Notes: generated by a model not told the origin, from the letters alone. Counted from the first letter of the stretch, positions 1 through 6,392 are shown. The stretch is 11,030 nucleotides of DNA from Candidatus Woesearchaeota archaeon (GCA_019322485.1 JAHWIK010000026.1:1-11030), one strand, 5' to 3'. Translations and numbers: made by a program.

Positions 1-449
1 AATGCAAATTTTGCAGGCTGTATAGCTCCTTCAAAAGGGCCTTCTATTGTCAATAAATAGAATATTGCAGTTGTGATGACTGGAAAAATCAATGTTGAAA
101 GAAGTCCTTTGTCCTTGAATTTAGGATTAATCAATCTGTCGGCCATAAAAGGTAAAAAGTAAAGGACAGCCAAAAGAGAACTTCTTATCAGATTAAAAAG
201 CAATGAAGAAATATCTCCCCCCATATCAAATAATCCCCAAAGACCGATGTTTATGCTTAAAATAAAACCTAAAAGAGTTAGCCAGATTCCTCTCTTGGCA
301 GGTTGGGTTCTGCAGAATCTTAATATAAAAACAAATGAAATTACAATTGCAATAGGAATAGTTGGCACTAATTTACTTAATCGTGTGAAAATAAATATTC
401 CAAAACCTAGAATGAATAAGATTAGCGGATAATATTTTTTTGGTATCAT
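1..449 (-). CDS. Multi-pass membrane protein, N-terminal part; possibly Lnt-like
   Basis: The minus strand is open from ATG at 449 to the window edge, about 149 codons, with no stop; the C-terminus lies off the window. The protein begins MIPKKYYPLILFILGFG and has several hydrophobic segments (about residues 8-20, 26-42, 50-70, 76-96, 115-130) separated by short basic loops. The segment order and the later stretch LLSTLIFPVITTAIFYLL resemble the membrane domain of apolipoprotein N-acyltransferase-like proteins, but the nitrilase domain that would prove this is not in view. A TATA-like box sits about 25 nt before the ATG. Downstream in window coordinates, 541-575 resembles the right arm of a cassette, so this gene may be the cargo of a further, incompletely seen cassette. 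The reading frame is solid; the family is a guess. Confidence 0.6.
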   Translation of the reverse strand, partial: MIPKKYYPLILFILGFGIFIFTRLSKLVPTIPIAIVISFVFILRFCRTQPAKRGIWLTLLGFILSINIGLWGLFDMGGDISSLLFNLIRSSLLAVLYFLPFMADRLINPKFKDKGLLSTLIFPVITTAIFYLLTIEGPFEGAIQPAKFA

Positions 450-472
450 AGTACTAAACTACAGTTAAGGTT

Positions 473-482
473 ATTTAAATAT
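473..482 (-). promoter_or_regulatory. TATA-like box of the membrane protein gene
   Basis: Read on the minus strand this is ATTTAAATAA, about 25-30 nt upstream of the ATG at 449, which predicts a transcript with almost no leader. Confidence 0.5.
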
Positions 483-575
483 TTTGGAAAACTGCCCAAT
501 TAATTCCTGCGAAGCGGTCTATATGTCCGAAGGACCGGAACCCCCTAGTCTAAAAAAGGAACTCAAATTTTATTG
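483..575. repeat. Right-arm-like segment preceding element A
   Basis: The stretch 541-575 (CCCCCTAGTC, an A-run, then GGAACTCAAATTT) has the same layout as the right arms of later cassettes, for example 1355-1382 and 6784-6814: a C-run, a T- or A-rich spacer, a short GGACTC-like block, then ATTGAAC. A small hairpin with a GAA loop (GTCC-GAA-GGAC, 525-535) and a GCGAAGC mini-hairpin (509-515) lie just before it. This suggests that a cassette 0 ends here, with its left arm beyond the window. No gene is seen here. Confidence 0.45.
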
Positions 576-684
576 AACTTAACGATGTTAGGTTCTCCGA
601 CCTCGTGAGTGACCTCAAAGCGACTGGAAAGGAGCTTGGAGTGGAACGAGCAGAGATGGAGGAAAAAACCCAAAGGGTTTTGAG
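574..684 (+). repeat. Junction element A
   Basis: The palindrome TAACGATGTTA (580-590) is followed by an imperfect hairpin whose foot pairs CTCC and CTC with GAG-AT-GGAG. Its tip at 618-637 is AAGC-GA-CT-GGAA-AG-GA-GCTT, meaning tandem G.A mismatches below a GNRA-type loop. A second hairpin is AAAACCC-AAA-GGGTTTT (664-680). The element belongs to the same subtype as E, G and I at its ends but has a different interior. Confidence 0.85.
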
Positions 685-766
685 TAAATCTGGAGTCCGT
701 AATTAGTAAGCGAATGCGATGAATAAAGATAAGGAAACAAGGGGCAATTTCTAAAGACTACACTAA

Positions 767-775
767 TTTTAAATA
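767..775 (+). promoter_or_regulatory. TATA-like box, cassette 1
   Basis: TTTTAAATA is centred about 27 nt before the ATG at 798, so transcription should begin at or next to the start codon. Confidence 0.5.
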
Positions 776-797
776 CTCCGGACCATTTACAATTAGT

Positions 798-1349
798 ATG
801 GCAGGAACATTCGTAGAAGCAAAATCCTTTGTAGAGAATCCTCATTATCAGAAGAAAAAAGATGAAGCACTACATAAATTAGATTATGATGAGATTGACC
901 CACCAATAACTGATATCATAAAGGGCTTCACCACAATTCCTTATTGTTTTTTGCTACAAAGTTGTTATGGTCATTTTGTTCATGAAGGTCAAAAAGACCC
1001 AAAGAATGTTAGCCCATTATCAAATTACAATGAGGATTCTAAAATTGAATATAGGATAGCTTATATCGCCATTGTTATTGAAAATAATGATAAAGGAAAA
1101 AAACTATATCAGGACCTTGAGGCCATCGTAAAGATAGATCCAGAAAATATACAATTTGGCAGTGTTGATTGGTTTTGGAACAAAGGTGATATCAATTCTT
1201 ATGTTTTACAGGTTGAGCCAGATAGATATAAGGCGGAAGACGGTGCTATTATTAGTGTGGATGAGGCATTACATTTACAGAATGTGAGAGATAAAATGTT
1301 CGAAGCACTAAGAAAGGTATTACGAAAACATAAACAAATGGTAGAATAG
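798..1349 (+). CDS. Uncharacterised 183-aa protein with SCYGH motif
   Basis: This is an orphan protein of 183 residues with no signal peptide or membrane segment, so it is probably cytosolic. The most distinctive part is residues 47-62, IPYCFLLQSCYGHFVH, where C50, C56, H59 and H62 are spaced like a possible metal-binding or active-site cluster. The SCxGH core is loosely reminiscent of TYW3-like proteins, but I cannot claim that family. The C-terminal 40 residues are a charged helix. The ATG at 798 is favoured because a TATA-like box lies at the right distance. The gene fills cassette 1 alone, and its stop codon almost touches the right inner arm. Composition is AT-rich, as in the other small cassette genes. 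Function unknown; the coding status is secure because the frame is long and its limits fit the cassette. Confidence 0.8.
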   Translation: MAGTFVEAKSFVENPHYQKKKDEALHKLDYDEIDPPITDIIKGFTTIPYCFLLQSCYGHFVHEGQKDPKNVSPLSNYNEDSKIEYRIAYIAIVIENNDKGKKLYQDLEAIVKIDPENIQFGSVDWFWNKGDINSYVLQVEPDRYKAEDGAIISVDEALHLQNVRDKMFEALRKVLRKHKQMVE

Positions 1350-1383
1350 GAATTGCCCCCTTATTTTTAGGACTCCAGATTTA

Positions 1384-1497
1384 TTGAACCTAACGCATGT
1401 TATATTCCCTTGCCTCGGGAGGAGCCTCGAATTTGCGGAAGCAAATTTAGAGTGCGACGACCAGAGATGCAAGGCGCGAGGGACGAAGTCCCGAGAC
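1384..1497 (+). repeat. Junction element B
   Basis: The core is TAACGCATGTTA (1391-1402), the only copy with a 4-nt spacer. The first hairpin has CCTTGC-CTC at the foot opposite GAG-AT-GCAAGG and an inner stem AATTTGC-GGAA-GCAAATT ending in a GNRA-type loop (GCGGAAGC at 1435-1442). The second hairpin is GGGAC-GAA-GTCCC (1480-1492). Its first hairpin is nearly identical to that of F, although the second hairpin and arms differ. Confidence 0.85.
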
Positions 1498-1623
1498 GAG
1501 TTCAGAAAAAACTTTTCTTAAAATGCGAAGCATGCTTTTTACTTGGTTTTAAATATAGTCCTAAACAAAGATCAAAACTAATTGATGCAATGCCTTTGTG
1601 CTGACTTGCGCAACTGCCATAAA

Positions 1624-1634
1624 CTATTTAAACT
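1624..1634 (+). promoter_or_regulatory. TATA-like box, cassette 2
   Basis: CTATTTAAACT is centred about 28 nt before the ATG at 1657. This spacing supports the ATG over the in-frame TTG at 1651. Confidence 0.45.
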
Positions 1635-1656
1635 GCATAAATAGAGAATATTGTTT

Positions 1657-3255
1657 ATGGCAAGATATTTTTTAATAATTCTATTCATTATCATACTTTG
1701 TCCTGTGTCCTATGCAAAGGATTATGTTTTACACAGCAGCAGCGACTATAGCTATGGTTCTAGCCACGACTATATTGCTTTATCTCCTAAAGACGAGGTC
1801 AGTGTATACAAAAATTCATTCCATCCAAAAAGCAAGAACTCTAATTATGGCGGTGGTAAGCAATTGACAGCTGGCTGGTGGACCAGCGATACTTTAGGGG
1901 GTTTTTGCCCAGGATGCGAAATTAAAAGGGGCAGAGCATTTCTCAAGTTTGACTTATCAAGCATTCCGGATAATGCTATAATAAGTGAGGTGCGCCTGGA
2001 TTTGCACCATTTTCTTGGCTGGAATTATGACAGGGTTGATGTTGGTGATGAAATAGGGGTGTATGTTGTATCAGACCTGGATACTGATTTAAAAGATTGG
2101 ACAAGATACAGCCTTACATGGAACAATGCACCTACAGAATGGGGCCCTGGGACAACAAAAATAGTCAAGTCGAACACGAGGGATGTTAGTTTTACAATTC
2201 CAAAGGAGAATGTCCAGGGCGTGCTCAAAAAAGACGTGATAAGCCTGGCTGTAAAGCTTGTAAATGAAAAGACCGATAGGCTACATTATTTCTGCGGCAC
2301 AGGACGGGATGACAAAGGGATTTACGCATGGGACTGCCACTATGACGGGCCTGAACTATGGGTGGATTATACTCTCCCATGCGCTGAGTACAGAAACGAA
2401 AAGGACTGCAGCCCTAAGCCCGCATGCGTGTGGTGCGATTCCTGCAAATCAGGCCAGATGGTCAGGGCAAGCTGCGTAGAAAAGAAAAAATGCGTCCATG
2501 TATGCACCGAAGGCATATGCAATGCAGCGTGCGACAGCTCAAGCACATGGAACAATGTATGTGAGGGCAGCATAAGGAAATACTCCGGCTCATGCGGAGA
2601 CAACTGCAACTGGAACTACGAATCAGAGGATTGCGATGCAAAAGACGGATGGTACAAGTTAAACAATATCCGGACCGTCAAGGGAAAGAAATGCAGCTCA
2701 AGAGAGCAGCAGGAGAGCGAATACAGGGATTATAGCTGCACCCCCTCAAAATGTGCTTATACAGTTACCGAGACAAAATGGGTTAATACAAGAGAACTTG
2801 AAGATAAGTATGACATCATAGAGTGCAATGTTGTAAACGATTCTGCTTCCCTTTTCTTCAGCACATTTGGCTGGGAGCAGTCTGAACTGGATGACTTTAT
2901 AGGCACTTATAACCTTAACCTCGATAAAGTCCCAAAGATTATAAAATCAATTATAGGCAACGGAAGGATTAACCTGTATATTATTCTAAGCAATGGTGGG
3001 GTGATAAGGTACGGAGCTGTAACTGAAAAAGCCAGAATAATTAAGCTAAAGGCAGGCGGCCTTGAAAAACCCACGATTAACATGTACACGACAGAAGAGG
3101 TTATGCAGAAGATTCTGGATTCTGATAACCCCGGACAAGCAGTCAAGTATGCTTTGGATTCAGGCGGGATAGAATATAAAGGCGTTGGTATTGTGAACAA
3201 GATGAAGACCAGGTTAATGAGTTTTGGTCTTAAGATTTTTTCCTGGTTTTCTTGA
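1657..3255 (+). CDS. Secreted DNRLRE-domain protein with Cys-rich region
   Basis: The protein has 532 residues counted from the ATG at 1657 (a TTG two codons earlier is a less likely start). Residues 1-20 (MARYFLIILFIIILCPVSYA) form a clear signal peptide. Residues about 45-238 match the DNRLRE/CBM96-type beta-sandwich module, with AFLKFDLSSIPDNAIISEVR and WTRYSLTWNNAP as the recognisable landmarks; such modules occur in extracellular adhesins and cell-surface proteins. Residues about 242-366 are rich in cysteine, often paired or closely spaced, suggesting disulfide-bonded small repeats outside the cell. The C-terminal ~150 residues have no recognised domain. No membrane anchor follows the signal peptide. 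The first hairpin element after the gene begins 25 nt past the stop. Codon use is richer in G and C than in the other cassettes and closer to the HIT genes at the right end, suggesting a different source. A surface or adhesion role is inferred. Confidence 0.8.
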   Translation: MARYFLIILFIIILCPVSYAKDYVLHSSSDYSYGSSHDYIALSPKDEVSVYKNSFHPKSKNSNYGGGKQLTAGWWTSDTLGGFCPGCEIKRGRAFLKFDLSSIPDNAIISEVRLDLHHFLGWNYDRVDVGDEIGVYVVSDLDTDLKDWTRYSLTWNNAPTEWGPGTTKIVKSNTRDVSFTIPKENVQGVLKKDVISLAVKLVNEKTDRLHYFCGTGRDDKGIYAWDCHYDGPELWVDYTLPCAEYRNEKDCSPKPACVWCDSCKSGQMVRASCVEKKKCVHVCTEGICNAACDSSSTWNNVCEGSIRKYSGSCGDNCNWNYESEDCDAKDGWYKLNNIRTVKGKKCSSREQQESEYRDYSCTPSKCAYTVTETKWVNTRELEDKYDIIECNVVNDSASLFFSTFGWEQSELDDFIGTYNLNLDKVPKIIKSIIGNGRINLYIILSNGGVIRYGAVTEKARIIKLKAGGLEKPTINMYTTEEVMQKILDSDNPGQAVKYALDSGGIEYKGVGIVNKMKTRLMSFGLKIFSWFS

Positions 3256-3273
3256 TTAAAAGTTTTTCTGAAT

Positions 3274-3380
3274 TAAATCTAACGATGTTAGACTCCATTA
3301 CCTCCAACTTTTCCTCGAAAATGCGGAAGCATTTTCAGAGCTGAAAAGTTGAGAGATGTAATGCCGAGCGTGAGCGAGGA
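3274..3380 (+). repeat. Junction element C (clearest folded form)
   Basis: The core TAACGATGTTA is at 3280-3290. The first hairpin has a continuous 5' strand: CATTAC (3296-3301), CTC, CAACTTTTC, CTC and GAAAATGC, then a GGAA loop. The 3' strand pairs throughout but is interrupted by extra bases A (3337), CT (3341-3342), A (3352) and AT (3356-3357) before GTAATG (3358-3363). The second hairpin, 3364-3379, is CC-GA-GC-GTGA-GC-GA-GG, with tandem G.A mismatches. Confidence 0.9.
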
Positions 3381-3452
3381 GTTTTACTCAGAACACACTT
3401 AATCTAGCGAAGCTATTAATTAACACAGTCAAGGGACACACTCAAACAATAA

Positions 3453-3465
3453 TTTAATATATAAC
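3453..3465 (+). promoter_or_regulatory. TATA box of the tspO operon
   Basis: TTTAATATATAAC lies about 26 nt before the tspO ATG and just downstream of the left inner arm, so it should drive both tspO and the glycosylase gene. Confidence 0.6.
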
Positions 3466-3484
3466 TAAGCTAATCTAAGGTATA

Positions 3485-3943
3485 ATGAAGAAAACTTGGA
3501 AATTGATAATTTCTATTTTAATCCCTTTTTTAGCTAGTGCCATTGGCGGATTTTTTACAGCAAATTCTGTTTCAACTTGGTATGTTTCTTTGAATAAACC
3601 ATCATTCAATCCTCCTAATTGGGTTTTTGGGCCTGTTTGGACAATTCTATATCTCATGATGGGGATTTCTCTTTACTTAGTCTGGATAAAAAAAGCAGAT
3701 AAGAAAGCTTTTATTGCATTTGGAGTTCAAATGTTTCTTAATGCATTATGGTCTGTTTTATTCTTCGGTATGCAAATGCCTTTTTACGCATTGATTGAAA
3801 TTGTTTTTTTATGGGTCGCTATATTAACAACAATATTCTATTTCTATAGAATAAATAAGACTTCTGCTTATTTACTAATTCCTTATATACTATGGGTTAG
3901 TTTTGCAGCTGTGCTTAATTTTTTCCTGCATGTTTTAAATTAA
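3485..3943 (+). CDS. tspO: TspO/MBR family membrane protein
   Basis: This is a 152-residue tryptophan-rich protein, the normal length for TspO (translocator protein/peripheral benzodiazepine receptor family). Five membrane helices are visible. Family landmarks are intact: WY at 32-33, KPSFNPPNWVFGPVW at 38-52, NALWS at 86-90, and PYILWVSFAAVLN at 133-145. Members bind porphyrins and tetrapyrroles and have been tied to photo-oxidative and other stress responses; the exact activity of archaeal copies is not settled. The ATG at 3485 is preceded by a TATA box at the expected spacing. The stop codon is separated by a single base from the following DNA glycosylase gene, so the two are almost certainly co-transcribed. 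The partner is a UV-damage repair enzyme, which makes a light- or oxidative-stress role plausible. Assignment to the family is secure. Confidence 0.93.
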   Translation: MKKTWKLIISILIPFLASAIGGFFTANSVSTWYVSLNKPSFNPPNWVFGPVWTILYLMMGISLYLVWIKKADKKAFIAFGVQMFLNALWSVLFFGMQMPFYALIEIVFLWVAILTTIFYFYRINKTSAYLLIPYILWVSFAAVLNFFLHVLN

Positions 3944-3944
3944 A

Positions 3945-4361
3945 ATGGTAAGAGTAAACTTAATTAATCCAAGAAAGCTAACTGATCAGCACTTGATAGC
4001 AGAATATGATGAAATATTGATGCTTTTAGGTTATGTTAAAAAATATCCTAAATTGGGGGAAACTCCCTCTAATTATCTACTGGGAAAAGGGCATATATTG
4101 TTTTTTAAGAATAAATTGAAATATCTTAAAAAAAGGCACGAGTTGATTAAGAAAGAGATGAAGAAACGAGGCTTTAATGCAAATAAAACTATAAAACTTA
4201 GTCAGTTTGATAAAAGATTAATCCATGACTGGAAACCCAATAATCAAGACATTGAAATTATTAAAAAGAGACTGATTGCTAGGATAAAATTAAAACCAGG
4301 GTTCTATAGGTATTATGGCAGACACAAATCTAAGAAGTTTTTGGTTGATTTGGTAAAATAA
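3945..4361 (+). CDS. denV: Pyrimidine dimer DNA glycosylase/AP lyase, T4 endonuclease V-like
   Basis: At 138 residues this has exactly the length of phage T4 endonuclease V (DenV) and lines up with it from end to end. The enzyme family cuts the glycosidic bond of UV-induced cyclobutane pyrimidine dimers and then nicks the abasic site. Its nucleophile is the alpha-amino group of residue 2 after Met removal, and Glu23 is essential. Here R3, N5, D14-Q15-H16, E20-Y21 and E23 are all kept, as are LGKGHILFFKNKL (47-59), KRGFN (74-78) and the C-terminal aromatic cluster FYRYYG. Residue 2 is Val where T4 has Thr, and residue 22 is Asp where T4 has Arg; Val2 should still allow Met removal. The gene starts one base after tspO. 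This family is common in phages and scattered in prokaryotes, which suits transfer within a cassette. The gene symbol is by analogy with T4. Confidence 0.92.
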   Translation: MVRVNLINPRKLTDQHLIAEYDEILMLLGYVKKYPKLGETPSNYLLGKGHILFFKNKLKYLKKRHELIKKEMKKRGFNANKTIKLSQFDKRLIHDWKPNNQDIEIIKKRLIARIKLKPGFYRYYGRHKSKKFLVDLVK

Positions 4362-4373
4362 AAAATAAAAAAG

Positions 4374-4562
4374 TTATTTTTTAACTAATTTAACAATCTC
4401 TATTATAGCAGCAATTGCCACTAAAGCATAAACTATGTTTGCTACTATTGCTACTCCAAAGCTTATTATTTCCACCAGGTTTACCCCAAAGATGAATAAA
4501 CCCCAGTTTAGGCCGCCAACAATCAATAAGATTTTGGCAATCAAGTCTATTGTGTCAGCCAT
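4374..4562 (-). CDS. DUF378 family small membrane protein
   Basis: This is a 62-residue protein with two or three membrane helices. The N-terminal stretch LLIVGGLNWGLFIFGVNLVE (residues 12-31) is the signature of DUF378, a family of small bacterial and archaeal membrane proteins of unknown function. It is transcribed towards the glycosylase gene, and the two stop codons are 12 bp apart. Unlike the other cassette genes it has a clear Shine-Dalgarno sequence (GAGGTGA, 4569-4575 on the minus strand) six bases before the ATG, so it is translated from a short leader. The right arm of cassette 3 lies upstream of its promoter. That gene and arm order mirrors the plus-strand genes at the other end, so both cassette ends carry promoters pointing inward. 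Confidence 0.9.
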   Translation of the reverse strand: MADTIDLIAKILLIVGGLNWGLFIFGVNLVEIISFGVAIVANIVYALVAIAAIIEIVKLVKK

Positions 4563-4568
4563 AAGATA

Positions 4569-4575
4569 TCACCTC
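4569..4575 (-). promoter_or_regulatory. Shine-Dalgarno site of the DUF378 gene
   Basis: GAGGTGA on the minus strand, six bases before the ATG at 4562. It is the only strong ribosome binding site seen in the window and confirms that start. Confidence 0.7.
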
Positions 4576-4596
4576 TGCAGGTATTTTGAGTTTTAC

Positions 4597-4611
4597 AATA
4601 TATAAATTTTG
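4597..4611 (-). promoter_or_regulatory. TATA box of the DUF378 gene
   Basis: Read on the minus strand as AAAATTTATATATTG. It predicts transcription starting near 4578, giving a leader of roughly 16 nt that contains the Shine-Dalgarno site. Confidence 0.6.
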
Positions 4612-4656
4612 TGTTAATTTGAGTGTGTCCCAGTCTCTTGTGTGTTCTGAGTGAAA

Positions 4657-4770
4657 TTGAGTCTAACGATGTTAGATTTCCTTGCGAGGAGTTTTGAACG
4701 ACATGAGTGGAAGCGAATGACGATCTCAAAACTCACTCTTGCAAGGCAAAATCTCGAAGAGATTTTGAGT
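4657..4770 (+). repeat. Junction element D
   Basis: The core TAACGATGTTA is at 4664-4674. The first hairpin has CCTTGC at the foot opposite GCAAGG, then GAGTTTTGA opposite TCAAAACTC. It is capped by CAT-GA-GT-GGAA-GC-GA-ATG (4702-4719) with tandem G.A mismatches. An ACGA/ACGA internal loop is shared with element G. The second hairpin is AAAATCTC-GAA-GAGATTTT (4748-4766). Confidence 0.85.
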
Positions 4771-4849
4771 ATGACGCAGGGCGATTTGTTAAAAGATTAA
4801 GGGCGGGGCGTTGTTGGTGTAATACCTTCATAGTAGTAAATAATAGATA

Positions 4850-4860
4850 GATTTATAAAT
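4850..4860 (+). promoter_or_regulatory. TATA box, cassette 4
   Basis: GATTTATAAAT is centred about 27 nt before the ATG at 4882. Another ATG at 4877 is out of frame. Confidence 0.55.
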
Positions 4861-4881
4861 AAGCAATAATAACAAAATGAC

Positions 4882-5424
4882 ATGCAACTATCAAATGAAG
4901 ATATTGAAAATATATTTCGGGAACATCAAGCATTATATGAAAAAGCTAGAGATAGGGGTTCAATTGGAAGATATACTAGCGATGAATACGATTTAGAATA
5001 TGCTATTGTATCTCCAGATGAGGTTTGCGAAAAACAACCCTATAAAGGAAGAGCTTTTGGAACTCTTGTAGTGGATATTCCAAGTTATTATAGAGATTCT
5101 GAGGGGACATTGGAAAAAGCAATTAATGATGGGAATTTTATGTTTTTTATTGTAAAAGACCATGTACCTGAAGATTATTATGGATTTTTAGTAGTCCATG
5201 AATATGTAGAAATGATCAATAGGGGTGATCACGGAATAGCTACTAGAGAAGAATTTAGAGAAGTAGCTAAAAAAGGAGATGAACTATTGAGGCAATATTC
5301 TGCATGGTGGATAAAAGATAATAAAAAAATTCTAGAAGGGTTGGATGAAGCAAACAGAAATGCATTAAGAGAGTTAGTTCCAGAAATTACAAAAGAAATG
5401 TTGCATGAAGAAGGTTATATCTAA
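4882..5424 (+). CDS. Uncharacterised 180-aa protein with HEYVE motif
   Basis: This is a soluble 180-residue protein of unknown family. Residues 104-125 carry VVHEYVE, then GDHGIATREEF: H106, E107, E110 and H117 could form a metal site, and an HExxE helix followed by a downstream His and an AT-EF segment recalls a recurring but uncharacterised prokaryotic protein type. A metallopeptidase role is possible but unproven, because the motif is HEYVE and not HExxH. The N-terminal region contains an acidic, aromatic-rich beta stretch; the C-terminal third is helical and acidic. The start is supported by the TATA box spacing. The gene is alone in its cassette, with no partner that would hint at a toxin-antitoxin pair. 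Composition is AT-rich. Confidence 0.8.
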   Translation: MQLSNEDIENIFREHQALYEKARDRGSIGRYTSDEYDLEYAIVSPDEVCEKQPYKGRAFGTLVVDIPSYYRDSEGTLEKAINDGNFMFFIVKDHVPEDYYGFLVVHEYVEMINRGDHGIATREEFREVAKKGDELLRQYSAWWIKDNKKILEGLDEANRNALRELVPEITKEMLHEEGYI

Positions 5425-5484
5425 CGCCCCGCCCTCAAATTGATTATTCTTAATTTATTATAAAACAAATCGCCCGAGTAATAT

Positions 5485-5604
5485 TAAATCTAATGATGTT
5501 AGGTTCTCTGACCTCAAACTTCTCCCCGAACGAAACGAAAGTGGAGTTCAGGGCTGAGAAGTTTAGAGTTGGAGGAAAAAATTCGAATGAAGTGAGAATT
5601 TTTA
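5485..5604 (+). repeat. Junction element E
   Basis: The core is TAATGATGTTA (5491-5501), with one change from the common form. The first hairpin differs from that of element I at only about three positions in 80. Its 5' strand blocks (CTC, AAACTTCTC, CCC, GAAC) pair with 3' blocks separated by A, CT and A, the same one-sided pattern as in C. The second hairpin tip, 5582-5598, is TTC-GA-AT-GAA-GT-GA-GAA with tandem G.A mismatches and a GAA triloop. Confidence 0.88.
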
Positions 5605-5627
5605 GTTTTCGGGCTCGCGAGCATTAT

Positions 5628-5639
5628 CTTTATATATTT
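5628..5639 (+). promoter_or_regulatory. TATA box, cassette 5
   Basis: CTTTATATATTT is centred about 26 nt before the ATG at 5659, which predicts a leaderless mRNA. Confidence 0.6.
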
Positions 5640-5658
5640 CTGCACAATACCTATTACT

Positions 5659-6222
5659 ATGGATGAATCAAGATTAAAACAAATATTGGATGTCACGTTA
5701 ATGAGTGATGCGCCACTGATGGCTTTAGGAGGTGCAAGGTTAGAATCTATTAGAGAAGGCCTTAAACCTACAGTTCCACACTATATTGGTGCTAAAGATC
5801 CAGAATTAAATGAATGGTTGAGTTCATTAAGACGAGAAGAAGAATCAATGCGAGATACGTATGCAAGAATAGATGTTTCTAGATTAGATGAGGAAACAGG
5901 CAAATCAATTGTTTCTGAGTGTCAACCATTAGTGCAAGAATTTTATGACCAATATTTTGTTTTACTAGATAAATATGTTGCAAGTGGTTTCCAAGCACAA
6001 GAAGTTCCACAGAGACTGTTTGAAATAAGGGATAGAGTAATGGGATTATCTGATGAATTTCAAAAATTGAAGGCTTATAAGTTATATCGTGAAACTGCTT
6101 GGAAAGTAGGTTATTTTAGTCATGAATGTGAATCAAGAACGGCGTGGTTTATTGCTGGAAAACCAACTGAGATTCATCCAGAGAAACTTGCAGAAGTTCT
6201 AGCGAGCGAGCCTGAAAATTGA
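5659..6222 (+). CDS. Uncharacterised 187-aa helical protein
   Basis: This orphan protein has no signal peptide or membrane segment. It is mostly alpha-helical by composition, with a charged helix at about residues 50-70 (SSLRREEESMRD) and another at 124-145 (IRDRVMGLSDEFQKLKAYK). A single cysteine pair (C88, C156) is not arranged as a metal site. No catalytic motif is recognised. The final residues, EPEN, are encoded by the cassette's right arm, so the C-terminus was probably fixed by capture into the cassette or by recombination at its end. The next element starts directly after the stop codon. Function unknown. Confidence 0.78.
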   Translation: MDESRLKQILDVTLMSDAPLMALGGARLESIREGLKPTVPHYIGAKDPELNEWLSSLRREEESMRDTYARIDVSRLDEETGKSIVSECQPLVQEFYDQYFVLLDKYVASGFQAQEVPQRLFEIRDRVMGLSDEFQKLKAYKLYRETAWKVGYFSHECESRTAWFIAGKPTEIHPEKLAEVLASEPEN

Positions 6223-6326
6223 ACCTAACGATGTTATATTCCCTTGCCTCGGGAGGAGCCTCGAATTTGCGAAAGCAAATTCAGAGTGCGACGACCAGAG
6301 ATGCAAGGTCGAGCGATAGCGAGAAG
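6219..6326 (+). repeat. Junction element F
   Basis: The core is TAACGATGTTA (6226-6236). The first hairpin closely matches that of B: a CCTTGC/GCAAGG foot, an AGAGAT bulge segment and a GCGAAAGC tip at 6269-6276. The second hairpin is different: TC-GA-GC-GATA-GC-GA-GA (6309-6324), again with tandem G.A mismatches. Confidence 0.87.
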
Positions 6327-6392
6327 TCGAAAGAAAGACCGATTAATCAAGGACGAAGTCCAATAAAAATAAAGAATCAAAGGGCGGAATTT

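Larger units (their letters stand above)
587..1394 (+). mobile_element. Cassette 1 (183-aa protein) with inverted arms
   Basis: The outer arm AAATCTGGAGTCC (686-698) pairs with GGACTCCAGATTT (1370-1382). The inner arm GGGGCAATT (741-749) pairs with AATTGCCCC (1351-1359), which starts one base after the stop codon. The left arms lie upstream of the TATA box, so they are not in the gene's own transcript. Confidence 0.75.
1399..3283 (+). mobile_element. Cassette 2 (secreted DNRLRE protein) with inverted arms
   Basis: The left arm at 1501-1521 (TTCAGAAAAAACTTTTCTTAA) pairs imperfectly with 3253-3274. The right arm begins on the stop codon of the gene. At about 1.9 kb this is the longest cassette and the most GC-rich. 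Positions 1522-1620 between the arm and the promoter contain only a GCGAAGC mini-hairpin (1525-1531) and no convincing gene. Confidence 0.65.
3287..4667 (+). mobile_element. Cassette 3 (TspO, pyrimidine-dimer glycosylase, DUF378) with inverted arms
   Basis: The outer arm ACTCAGAACACAC (3386-3398) pairs with GTGTGTTCTGAGT (4640-4652), and the inner arm GGGACACACTCAAA (3433-3446) pairs with TTTGAGTGTGTCCC (4618-4631). A GCGAAGC mini-hairpin (3407-3413) lies between the two left arms. This is the only three-gene cassette. Confidence 0.8.
4671..5494 (+). mobile_element. Cassette 4 (180-aa protein) with inverted arms
   Basis: The outer arm GGGCGATTTGTT (4779-4790) pairs with AACAAATCGCCC (5464-5475), and the inner arm GGGCGGGGCGTT (4801-4812) pairs with AACGCCCCGCCC (5423-5434). 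Both pairings are perfect over 12 bp. The right inner arm overlaps the last two bases of the stop codon. Confidence 0.82.
5498..6229 (+). mobile_element. Cassette 5 (187-aa protein) with inverted arms
   Basis: The left arm AGTTTTCGGGCTCGC (5604-5618) pairs with GCGAGCCTGAAAATT (6206-6220) with one or two mismatches. The right arm is inside the coding sequence: it encodes the last residues of the protein, and the stop codon TGA comes from the conserved ATTGA that precedes the next core. Confidence 0.72.

Noticed and set aside
1410..1604. 64-aa open frame
   Set aside because: Runs through hairpins of element B; its sequence is explained by the repeat and it has no promoter at the right distance.
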